From contig CM062290.1 in assembly GCA_031216915.1 (NCBI GenBank), positions 257,586,291 to 257,650,290 on the forward strand: DNA of 64,000 nt. The letters run 5' to 3'. The notes below the pieces were generated by a model. That model saw only the letters and a list, made by a program, of their open reading frames with translations. It was not told the DNA's origin and searched no databases. Both the position numbers and the translations under genes were made by a program. Shown here piece after piece: positions 45,051-53,881 of this stretch (position 1 is the first letter of the stretch; each line of letters begins with the position of its first letter). This DNA is from Pictodentalium vernedei. Its lineage: Eukaryota > Mollusca > Scaphopoda > Dentaliida > Dentaliidae.

Positions 45051-46622
45051 TTATACTTTACCACATTTAGCACAAATATAATCACTTTTGCCATGAGGCA
45101 CACACCTGTAATGGGCCCAAGATTCACACCCTTCTTCTATACATTCTACCATATTATCGTATATGTTTGGTAGCCTGCACTCGTCGCAGTCCAGGTCTAA
45201 GTCAAATATTGTCTTGTGTTTTTTCTTCAGACGTAGTCCTTTCACATTCTTTGAGGGGAACTGAGAGAGTTCTTTTTTCTCTAGACACTCTATAAGATGT
45301 GCCCTCATCTTGTTGGTGTCAAACTGGTGTTTTCCAACTGTTTTTGTCAAAGAAAATTCAACCAGGAAGGCCAAAGCAAAAATACCACAATCCAAGCCAT
45401 TTGTTTGCTGTTGCACATCAACAATTTCAACTTCTCTGGACGGATAATACAGTTGCCCTAACTGAATATTCAAGGAAGCAGAGAGTTTGTTAATGAAAAA
45501 ACTATCTGCTATTTTCACAGATTCACTGTCTTTGAATGAGAGCACCCAGTGCTGTGTCCCAGTATGATATATTTGCACAGAAAGATCTTTGTCTGCTGGA
45601 TTAAAACATGTATTAAAATCCCATGTCTCTGTTAATTCATTGAATACTGGAACAAGTTCCGAGTACTGTTGACCACCAATATTAGGAAACTGTAACGTAG
45701 CAATCTGCATGACAGCATTGATAATATCACTGTCCAGTTCGGCACCGCTGTTGATCTTCTCTTTGTGTGAAAGTTTCAATTGTATGCCGTCAATTTCTAC
45801 CCAGGAATTGCCACATGCATTATTGCTCTCATCTAAGTCTGATTCAGTTATTGTAATTGGCACATCAGCTGGTTCTTCCTCTATATTAGGCACGTCACCA
45901 GCTGGTCTAGATGAACATTCTTCTTCTATACTTGGCAGGCCTGTTTCATATTTTTGCACACGGTCGAACTTGAGTCTTTTTCTGCTTTTTGATAAAGAGT
46001 TTGCTTTTGTTGCACTACTAGACAGAGGTCCCGAAACTAGGGGTGTAGTCGTGGGTGTTGCTGCAAGAGAGTCAGGTGCCAGATTGACGGCCTGTTCTTC
46101 ATCTTCTATATCACAAGGCCGGGGTCGTTTTCTTCCTGCAATCTTATGTGTTTTTTTTCTTTGGTTTCTTGTTAACTGACTAAGGTTGAACACTCTTTTC
46201 TCATCCATGTTACAATGTCCGATAGACATATTCACAGCAATCAGGTACCAACATGTACCTAATGCCAGGCATGCACAGGCATCGGGAAACAAAGAGACGG
46301 CATATTTATCATCTTTTGACAAACGAAGATGCTTGTGGACAGTGATAGACCTTGTCGTCGTGAACAGCCTTAGCTGATATTGGTCGCACAGGTAATCTTG
46401 GGTTGTTTTAGTTACAAGATATATAGAGCCAGCCTTTGGTTTTGTTGGTGGAATAAGACTTACATGTATCCTTCCACTGTCCGGTTTATCAAAAATGGAG
46501 CAGACTTCACTGACGCTCATAGATTTCTCTTTGGTGTTGTATACTGGAACTTCTATTTCGATTCTAGAACTAAAGGCTTCAATCAAAGAATGATGAATTT
46601 GTGCAGGACGGGTGGAACACAT
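45051..46622 (-). CDS. Ulp1/C48-like cysteine protease with C-terminal PHD finger
   Basis: An intact, apparently intronless 523-aa frame, the only long one in the window. Residues ~1-150 are unrecognised. Residues ~160-230 are basic and low-complexity with nuclear-localisation-like RKKTHKIAGRKRPRP and KSRKRLKF, followed by an acidic linker. Residues ~290-450 look like a C48 (SUMO-protease-type) fold: GTQHWVLSF with His358, KIADSFF with Asp373, and VQQQTNGLDCGIFALAF with Gln406 and Cys412, so the full His-Asp-Gln-Cys set is present. Residues 479-520 form a Cys4-His-Cys3 PHD finger (CDEC...C..C..W.H..C...C..C). The likely role is a nuclear protease that removes SUMO/ubiquitin-like tags, targeted by the PHD finger; that role is inferred. 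ATG 46,622 is the first in frame after a TGA 27 bases upstream. It sits between inverted arms, so it is probably transposon-borne. Confidence 0.85.
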   Translation of the reverse strand: MCSTRPAQIHHSLIEAFSSRIEIEVPVYNTKEKSMSVSEVCSIFDKPDSGRIHVSLIPPTKPKAGSIYLVTKTTQDYLCDQYQLRLFTTTRSITVHKHLRLSKDDKYAVSLFPDACACLALGTCWYLIAVNMSIGHCNMDEKRVFNLSQLTRNQRKKTHKIAGRKRPRPCDIEDEEQAVNLAPDSLAATPTTTPLVSGPLSSSATKANSLSKSRKRLKFDRVQKYETGLPSIEEECSSRPAGDVPNIEEEPADVPITITESDLDESNNACGNSWVEIDGIQLKLSHKEKINSGAELDSDIINAVMQIATLQFPNIGGQQYSELVPVFNELTETWDFNTCFNPADKDLSVQIYHTGTQHWVLSFKDSESVKIADSFFINKLSASLNIQLGQLYYPSREVEIVDVQQQTNGLDCGIFALAFLVEFSLTKTVGKHQFDTNKMRAHLIECLEKKELSQFPSKNVKGLRLKKKHKTIFDLDLDCDECRLPNIYDNMVECIEEGCESWAHYRCVPHGKSDYICAKCGKV

Positions 46623-46639
46623 AGGGCAACAGGGCTTTG

Positions 46640-46954
46640 AAATTATTCAATCAACTCACTAATAATTACTATCGTGATGAGATATGAAGTGTATAGATAT
46701 CCGATAAAGGGATTGTTTAAAACATTTGGCAAAAACATAAAACAAACTCTCACAAATAAACACCGTAAAACAACTTAAGATGATATAAAATCATAACCAC
46801 AAAGATAATTGGGAATTATAAAAACATCTTGTTAGTGAGCGTGACACACAGTAATTACATCACCGAGCCTGGGTTCACCTGTGAGTCAGCTACACAAAAT
46901 CGTTTGTCCATAGAGATAATATATCAAATGTTTTTGAAACAATGTTGTGTATAA
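46640..46954. promoter_or_regulatory. 5' flank of the protease ORF
   Basis: About 330 bp between the start codon and the right inverted arm. Any promoter must lie here or in the arm. It is AT-rich, with no convincing TATA box at a sensible distance. The compact spacing supports an element-encoded gene. Confidence 0.3.
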
Positions 46955-47082
46955 CATTTATTTTATCTTATCCAGTGTCCCATGCAAATATTTCACCTAT
47001 GTGTAGAATATAAAGGCAGTACAACGAAACACAAACCAGAAAAAGATATTTTTAAATCCCGGCTACACGATATTCTCGGCTA
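46955..47082. repeat. Right inverted arm, inner part
   Basis: Reverse complement of about 44,335-44,460 (TTATCCAGTGTCCCATGCAA, AGAATATAAAGGCAGTA). It is cut at GGCTA, where the 2.14-kb element begins. Confidence 0.85.
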
Positions 47083-47331
47083 CAGTCAAGGTGCCAATAG
47101 CAGATCAACCCCATTAGCGGATCACTCAGTCATGAATGACCACATTGAATTAAAAGTGATTGTTTGATTTATGAACCAAGTCCACAGTCATGTAGGTATG
47201 GGCAATGTTTACAGTTAAAACTAGAAGCCCTGTCATGAAATGCGCACAAATAACATGCTGATATGCACGTTAATGTACGCGTTATGACCCAAGTAAAGCT
47301 ATCAAATTCTTTACATATGGCCTGTGCACAA

Positions 47332-47390
47332 GCAATGTTTCAGCCAATGGACCTCCGGGTAACCCGGAGGTCCATTGGTAGAAACATTGC
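47332..47390. repeat. Near-perfect 59-bp palindrome
   Basis: Stem of 29 bases with a single-A loop at 47,361 and two mismatches. The inner arm reads CCAATGGACCTCCGGGT. It lies within the nested TA element. Confidence 0.85.
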
Positions 47391-47838
47391 GTGTGTTTGC
47401 TATGAGTAACCAGGAGAACCTGCCGTGCTTTGGATGCCATTCGATATGGCAATTGCGCGCAATTCCAACGCGCAATTAAGCCTAGATAAGCGCACTATTC
47501 TTGACAGGACTTCTAGTTTTAACTGTAGCAATCGGAAGAATATCACCTGTGAAGTCTGCCGTTTAATACTGAAAATGAAAGTAGGATGTACAAACCTCTT
47601 CCGATTTGGGGAAGTTTTTCCAAGAACTGAAACGGAAACAAAAACCAAACACGAAGTTCACCAGCTGAACAAAAGTTAAAGTTTATGTTGTTTGGTGTCA
47701 TTTTGACGGTTAGAATATAGGCAATCTAATTATAAAAAGTCCAGACCAATCAGACACGAAAAAATGAAATAAACTTCAATCCGCGCGCCTCAGTCAACTA
47801 CCCATTAGCGGATCACGCACAAAAAAAAAAAAAAAAAG

Positions 47839-48118
47839 CCTACCTGGTCACTGATTAGGTTAGCCGGAGCAGATCTTGCCAGGAATCCTGGCACGTGTCT
47901 CCAACCTATTTAACCCAGTCTGTGCTCCGCAGTGCATGGTACTGTCGTTCAGTGCTTAGTAGAGTCTGGAGTGATGATGTTGGAGAGCTTGCATGCATTT
48001 GTTGTTGCTCAGTTGTTTCCTCTGGCTGTCTTGGCTTCCGTTGTATGTAAGCCTGTTACCGACACAATGTGCCCTAGCTGTTAAAGTGTCGATAAACACC
48101 AATCAAAATAAATAAATA
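47839..48118 (+). mobile_element. SINE-like copy with (AAAT)n tail
   Basis: After an A-rich run, about 280 bp ends GATAAACACCAATCAAAATA and then AAAT repeats. The last ~60 bp match the tail domain at 5,285-5,345 and the 3' end of the 5S-derived SINE. The head was not recognised as tRNA or 5S. Confidence 0.45.
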
Positions 48119-49225
48119 AATCTGACATATGGTTCTTGCTTCTTATAAACCGGATAGACAATCAATTGTCTGCTCGACAAGTTTGTAAAACCTGAATTTG
48201 GTGAAAACTGAAACCAAGGCTGTTGCGATGACCAGCTATTGAACTCACTAACTGACCTAAAAACACAAAGAACCTCACCTCCATCACCGTCAGCATGAGG
48301 AAAACGATTTGACAAAGAGAGTGAGTGCACAGTAATTGGGGGCTTGCTGTAAATGATGTTCCACGTGTGATCGGGAGGATGGGGCTACAACCCCCTCATT
48401 GAAAGGCTCTGACCCCGTAGGAAAACACGAGTATTTCTGACTGGCCAGGTCCGACCAATGAGGTGGTGTAGCCCCTCCTCAGAAGTGTCTGACAGTGTTT
48501 AAAATATGACCACTTTCGTCAGATGACGTCTCTGATGGACATCGCCGGTATTTGTCAATAGATCGATGATATGTCACAGATCGCCATCCTGTTGCAATCA
48601 AAAGTTTTGGATATGACATTCATTAAGTTCTGGCATTTTCGGTTAATACTCGCAGAACAGGGGTGGTGCCGAAACATTTTTAACACAGGGACTCATGACA
48701 CGAAAGAGAATCTGCGTTAGCGCCAGGGGTGAGAGCACCCCCGTTGTTGGTGCCACCAGCCTCCATTTAGGATTTTCAGGCTCTCGTGTCTAGTGAGTTG
48801 TACGTCTCGAATTGTTGAATTGCACAGGATACATATCTGATCAAACATGATGACGCACAACACTTTGCGCCATTTTTTTTTTGGCTATCAGCCTGTCTGA
48901 AAACAATCTGAAATATGTTTTGCTATTCAAAACCAGTAAATAATAGGGAGAAAGTGTCCATCCTAACAGGTAGAATCAAATTGAATCACGTGATCCGCTA
49001 TTGGCAGAAGTGATCTGCTATTGGCACCCGACGTTGGTACACAAGACTAATCAATTAAGTCTTCCATCCATCATAGTTTTAAAAAAGGTTGGTGCCAGTC
49101 ATGTACAGTAGAGGAAGAATTGTTCTTACCACAGAACACGCTTGAAATTTTTTTTTAAAAAACATACAGAAGCAAAATAACACGAAAAAGGAAAAAAGTG
49201 ATCCGCTATTGGCACCTTGACTGTA

Positions 49226-49332
49226 CTCGAAATAGTATGAGTATGTCTCGAAAATAAAAGATCAAATATTTCATAAATTAAGTAACAATAAAACTTCAAT
49301 CCAACTTAATAGATATTATATTATCATATTGA
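49226..49332. repeat. Right inverted arm, outer part
   Basis: Reverse complement of about 44,226-44,334, with one 4-bp insertion (GAGT). It ends at ATTATCATATT next to repeat R. Confidence 0.85.
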
Positions 49333-49335
49333 ACC

Positions 49336-49500
49336 ATTTTCTCGTTTCAAGCAAAACATTTTATTTGTTGCTAATAGCTATTGCATGTATGACAATCTTG
49401 ACAAGTTGACAGATCAGCTGATCGAAATGTTTACCCGAAGTAACCTCTGACCTTCCATATCATTAATGTTAAACATGGCGAATAGGCAATGGGCTTACAT
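49336..49500 (+). repeat. Host repeat R, second copy, 3' half
   Basis: Matches the reverse complement of 20,730-20,875 (CATTTTCTC..., ATCGAAATGTTTACCC, CTCTGACCTT). Confidence 0.7.
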
Positions 49501-50615
49501 GTACATTATAATTAATTATTACCGGTACTATTACTAGTATTAGGCCGAATTGACTCAAGGCCGAATTGACCCTGAACCCTCTGCATGTGGTATTTTCAAT
49601 ACTTCAGTGAATCTATTGACATCATAATGAACAAGAATAAAAACAAAACTCTAAATATGAGGACCATAGTATGGTTCCCATTTGTTTCTATTTTTTTTCT
49701 CACATAACTTGATGTGGCCCCTTTGTTGAATTGCTCGGTAAAGGTGTAGAATAGGGGACTTTTCGGGGTTTTTTTTAAAATAACGATTTTCTCGCTATTT
49801 TTCCCCTGTTTTCTTAAAGTAAACTATATTTAAACAAAATGACACAAAATTAGGTACCTCTATCATGTTTTAACCTGTAAGAGAATAGATTTTAAATCCT
49901 GTTGAATTGCGAGCTTCTCAATTGCCATTTGTTTCATCCGCTGAAAATTTCGCAGTGTCTGTTGTTTTCATTCGTTGTTACGATGACGTCACAGAGGAGA
50001 AATCATTTTGTATGATAGCAGGTGCACTTCGCTTGTGTGCGTGTCAGCAGGTGCGCTTCGCTTGTGTGCATGTTCCTTGATTTAAGGTCAGTTCAGTTAG
50101 GACCAGGGTGAGTTCATCGGTAAGCTAACCCTGGCCCTCACTAGACTGACCCTAAAATTTGATCTAGGGTGAGTTTAGTGAGGGGCAGGGTTTGTCAGCC
50201 GACATTTCAATTACTAAACTCTCCCCCTATGATAGCGATAATGGAACGGAGCGATTGCAGTGAGTTCGACTGCGCTGTCACAATAAAATCGTTAATATTT
50301 CTTCAGAAAAAACGATAAAAGTATGTGATTTTGGGTAAAGGCCAAGAATAGAGGACCGCACATTTTTTAAGAAAATAAAACATATTTCACAACTTTTTTG
50401 AGTTACTTATCATTCTAAGACATGTTTTACACAAAATTAGCCCAAAACACTGATACCCACTCACAAAAATCATCACTTTTAACCCTTTTCTCTGTGACGG
50501 GTTTTTGAAACAAAATTAATTTCGGATTGCATTTTGAAATGGAGCTGTGGATGTTTTGATGTGACGTCACAGGGGAGCAATCGTTACCTTTTTTGCCTGC
50601 TAGGATCAGATGAGA

Positions 50616-50645
50616 ATGGGTACGGGTTAGCTAACCCGTACCCAT
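50616..50645. repeat. Perfect 30-bp palindrome
   Basis: The arm ATGGGTACGGGTTAG is followed directly by its complement (centre 50,630/50,631). The CTAAACTGACCCTAA stretch after it matches the outer arm of the next palindrome. Confidence 0.9.
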
Positions 50646-50703
50646 CCTAAACTGACCCTAATGCATTGGTCGCCGTATTCTAATCATTGCCTTCTTTGAG
50701 TAC

Positions 50704-50764
50704 TAGGGTCAGTTTAGGATGGGTACGGGTTAGCTAACCCATATCCATCCTAAACTGACCCTAA
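50704..50764. repeat. 61-bp near-perfect palindrome
   Basis: The arm TAGGGTCAGTTTAGGATGGG continues TACGGGTTAG, centred on AGCT, with two or three mismatches. It could be a tiny foldback transposon or a recent duplicate of the 50,616 palindrome with both outer arms kept. Confidence 0.85.
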
Positions 50765-51764
50765 TTCGTTCTCCCATTGTAATTACACCCTCGTATACTC
50801 CGATCAAATGGAGTATACACAACAGCGGAAAAAAACAAAGAATCGCGTACTTGTTTACCGCAGGTTTTGTTGTTGAAATTGTTTGGAGAATAAAGTTAAC
50901 GGAGTGTAAAAAGGGTTAAAAGTGATGATATCTGTCAGTAGGTATCGGCGTTTTGGGCTAATTTTGTGTAAAACATGTCTTAGAATGATAAGAAACTCCA
51001 AGAGTTGTAAAAAATGTTTTATCTTCTTAAAAAACGTGCGGTCCTCTATTCTTGGCCTTTACCTGATTTTGTGTCATTTTGTTCAAAATATAGTTTACTT
51101 TAAGAAAACAGAGAAAAAATAGCGCTAAAGGTATTATTTTTTTAAAAAAACGAAAAGTCCCCTATTCTACACCTTTACCAGATACATGTAATTGCTCTGT
51201 TCATTTGGGTGTTTATCAGAATACAGCATTAAGTGCAAACGCATGGTATCGAAAATAGCCATTTTCAATCTGGTCAAATCCAAGAAAAACGACTTATGAA
51301 TAACTGCATTCGAATATAATAAAATATATTCGCAAAAACCTGCATCGTCTCGTTACTCTCGTGTATATTTTACGATAAAACTGACTGACCGTCTGAAACG
51401 TGATGGAGATCCTGCTTTGGTTACCTCCCCTTCGTCATTCAACAAAAGAAAATTCAGGAAATTGATTGCAACACTTTTCAGACCTTCCTTCTGCCGTCCT
51501 TCGGATCCTCAGACCAGGGTTCTCCTAACAAATTCCCGTCACTCCATCCCCAAGTCATTTTCGGCCTCAGTCATTTCGGCCTCAAGTCAATTCGGCCCCA
51601 ATATAGCAAGTCATCTCGGCCCCAATAAATTTTTTTTTTAATTTTTATTGAATTCCTGGACCGTATGGAATTCCGGGACCGACATTCGAGATACGACGTA
51701 CGAGATACAGTATTATTTCACAACGTTTCCTGACCATAGTGAATTATGAATTATCATTAGATAT

Positions 51765-52720
51765 CCGTGCGCAATCTACTTGACAAGATCAATTAATAGT
51801 GCTTTTTTGTTTTTTCGCTCTCTGTGTTCTAATTACTTATTAATATTAGACACCCTAGTCCAATAATATTAGCCTTCGCCTGTGCTCCGAATTTATTATT
51901 TTTTGATTTTTAATATGTCGCACCGTCGAAGTCTAATCTGATCTTTCGTTTTTCCAGCAGCAAAGTTCAGCGAGAGACTCTCGCTGAACGGTTGGACCTC
52001 GATTAAAGATCAAATTTCCCCACCTGGTTCCTACTTCCGATTGACAGTTGTGTAAAACACATTTTTCTTCATTCTGGTGGTCATTTTCTTGCAAATAAAT
52101 CGATATTTTGAATTATTTAGGCGTCATTTGCTCTGCAATTTTTTCAATTCGAAACAAACTGTTGAACTGGAAGATGGGTTGATAGAAAAACGCGGAGTGA
52201 AAAACGGAATACCGATAATGTAGTGAAACGACGCGGCAGTCGTTGCAATACATCTCGATTTGTTCGAAACCGCTGAGGTCCGTTCCCGGAAATGGGATAC
52301 GATTTTTAACAATTTTCCAACCGCTGTAACATTACCGCTTGAAAAAATGTTTTTATTTAATTATTGGTATTTAATACGTAATTCGACAGTAAGTATAGGA
52401 AATTTATACATCTAATATGAATGTGAAGGCATATTATTCTTGTCGAATGTGGGAACATGTATGGAGAATGAGTATTCATCATATTAGTGTTATGTCGCCT
52501 AATTTCGTACTTTGCTGCTGGAAAAACGAAAGATCAGATTAGACTTCGACTGTGCGACATATTAAAAATCAAAAAATAATAAATGCGGAGCACAGGCGAA
52601 GGCTAATATTATTGGACTATAGACACCCGTGCTCAATGTAAATGGTTCGAGAAGATCTGTTATAGGGCTTTTTGTTTGTTCGTCCTTGTGCTCTGACTAC
52701 AGATTAATGAATATCATAAG
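51765..52720 (+). repeat. Diverged direct repeat of ~85 bp flanking the MITE
   Basis: 51,768-51,846 and 52,627-52,715 share CCGTGCKCAAT, 'AGTGCTTTTTTGTTTTTTCG' type text and CTCTG..TTCTAATTAC-like text. This looks like an old tandem duplication whose second unit took the MITE near its start. Confidence 0.5.
51856..52619. mobile_element. Mutator-like MITE, 764 bp, 111-bp inverted repeats
   Basis: The ends 51,856-51,966 and 52,509-52,619 are 111-bp inverted partners with only about two mismatches, starting TAGTCCAATAATATTAGCC. TAGACACCC stands on both sides (51,847-51,855 and 52,620-52,628), a perfect 9-bp duplication. Long terminal repeats plus 9 bp are the MULE signature. The interior encodes no transposase. 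Confidence 0.88.
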
Positions 52721-53082
52721 AAACTGAACCATTGGTTTGTAATTTTTCTGTCACTACAGGGACTGCAGAACAATTTCGGAAGTGTGGGAAGGGGGAGGGG
52801 TTGAACGCCGCGAGGGCCCATAGGACCCGGGAAGAAAAGAGGGTAAGGAGGAGGCGTGCTCCCCTGAAAAAAAACTCCCCAGAATGCTATTTTCTGTATT
52901 CTGAGCACTGAAATTTATTCTGTTCTTCCACAAAAACAAAATTATATGGCCAGAAATTATCTCTTAAACTTAAATGTAAGACATAGAAACATCCATTATT
53001 TCTTCTTTTGAAAACATTTTCCCGAGAGACGATTGTCCTCGTTAAGATGCCGTTTGAAGCCGGTGGGATTAGAGTTTTCTCT
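52721..53082. other. No recognised feature
   Basis: Non-coding; G-rich around 52,786-52,800. Confidence 0.35.
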
Positions 53083-53881
53083 CACCTGAACTGGGGTCTC
53101 ATCCCAAAGGTCGGTTGTGGAAGGTAAAAAGGAAGACTGGTGACTGTGAGGTCGGCATCTGGCGTTATTCAGGTTAGAGATAGAGTTGAGTTGTTTCGAA
53201 AGTTATAGCTTTGGGTTTCCACGAGTGCTGGAGAGATAGGGGCGTCATACTAGGGAAAAATGGGGGGGGGGGGGGGGGGGGGTCAGTAACACCATCTAAG
53301 CGGAGCGCTACCATCGATTGGCAGGTAACGTACCCAAAAATTTTGGCAAAAAATGCCTCCCAGATTGCCTGAAATGGCACTTCCCAGGCCTTCACTGAAA
53401 ATATTTGCCCCCCCCCCCCCCCTCCCCGTGCACCGTTGGCATGACGCCACTGTGAAGAGATCAATGATATATAATGGGGGTGTTAGACCATGGTACATTT
53501 TGAAATACTGCATAAGTTTATGGTTTTTTCTTTCTTGAAACCAAAGTTTCTCAGACAATCTCAATATACAGCTCCAGACTACTTGCTCGCACTTTCAGTT
53601 CCTCCGGGCACGACCCGGGCTGCTTCAATTTGAATTCGATCAAGTCCACGGGATTCTTCTGCACTGCAGTTACTCCACACTACATCTGCATATTCCAATG
53701 CTGAGTGAACGAATGAAAAATAAACTCTTTCAAGGGCTTTACGATCTACTCTCAACTTAGTCTTATCTCGCTCTGTGTGAATGTGTCTTAAAATATCAAA
53801 ATGACAACCTCGTAGTAGTTGCATGTTTGGTGATTTTATTTTTAGGGAACTTTTTTGTTTGGGGGTGGGAGGGGGGGGCAT
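53083..53881 (-). pseudogene. LINE reverse transcriptase, C-terminal remnant
   Basis: The minus strand encodes, in two frames, text typical of the C-terminal part of non-LTR retrotransposon (LINE) polymerases: KLRVDRKALERVYFSFVHSA, LEYADVVWSNC and LDRIQIEAARVV (53,600-53,790), then RKNHKLMQYFKMYHGLTP (about 53,500-53,560), and near 53,110-53,170 a short SFLPSTTDLWD segment. This tail usually follows the reverse-transcriptase core. The core itself (with its FADD box) is absent, as expected for 5'-truncated copies. About 200 bp with poly(G)/poly(C) tracts interrupts it at 53,200-53,450. Confidence 0.75.

Larger units (their letters stand above)
47083..49223. mobile_element. TA-flanked nested element, 2,141 bp, non-autonomous
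   Basis: The inverted ends are CAGTCAAGGTGCCAATAGC plus RGATCA (about 25 bp, one mismatch). TA flanks both sides (47,081-47,082 and 49,224-49,225). Joining the flanks restores the interrupted arm (GGCTA.CTCGAAATAGTATG). A CAGT end with TA duplication suggests Tc1/mariner/pogo. Internal copies of the end motif (ATTAGCGGATCAC at 47,111 and 47,802; GTGATCCGCTATTGGCA and GTGATCTGCTATTGGCAC at about 48,988-49,028) are not tied to visible ends. It also carries a SINE-like copy (47,839-48,118), and no transposase frame is present. Confidence 0.85.
44093..49335. mobile_element. Transposon-like unit encoding a C48 protease-PHD protein
   Basis: Repeat R is split here: its 5' half ends near 44,092 and its 3' half resumes at 49,336. 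Inside are long inverted arms of about 230 bp: 44,226-44,460 at the left, and at the right 46,955-47,082 plus 49,226-49,332, divided by a later insertion. ATTAAACCA (44,088-44,096) and ATTGAACCA (49,328-49,336) could be a 9-bp duplication with one mismatch. The left side carries an extra ~130 bp with a second diverged copy of the 'TTCTCGGGACATACTA' arm motif, so the ends are not symmetrical. No transposase is present. Without the nested element the unit is about 3.1 kb. Confidence 0.65.
49541..51620. mobile_element. Large foldback element, ~2.1 kb
   Basis: The ends carry mirrored GGCCGAATTGACT motifs (49,543-49,575; 51,556-51,617). Further in, 49,735-49,860 pairs with 51,060-51,185 (shared TAAAGGTGTAGAATAGGGGA) and 50,318-50,500 pairs with 50,905-51,065 (shared GGGCTAATTTTGTGTAAAAC, GGCCAAGAATAGAGGACCG). 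The arms are long but diverged, with unpaired stretches between. Two near-perfect palindromes sit at the centre. Nothing is encoded. Confidence 0.7.

Noticed and set aside
45051..46622. Viral (adenovirus- or Polinton-type) maturation protease
   Set aside because: The protein is far longer than such proteases and carries a PHD finger, and no capsid, polymerase B or retroviral-type integrase gene lies nearby.
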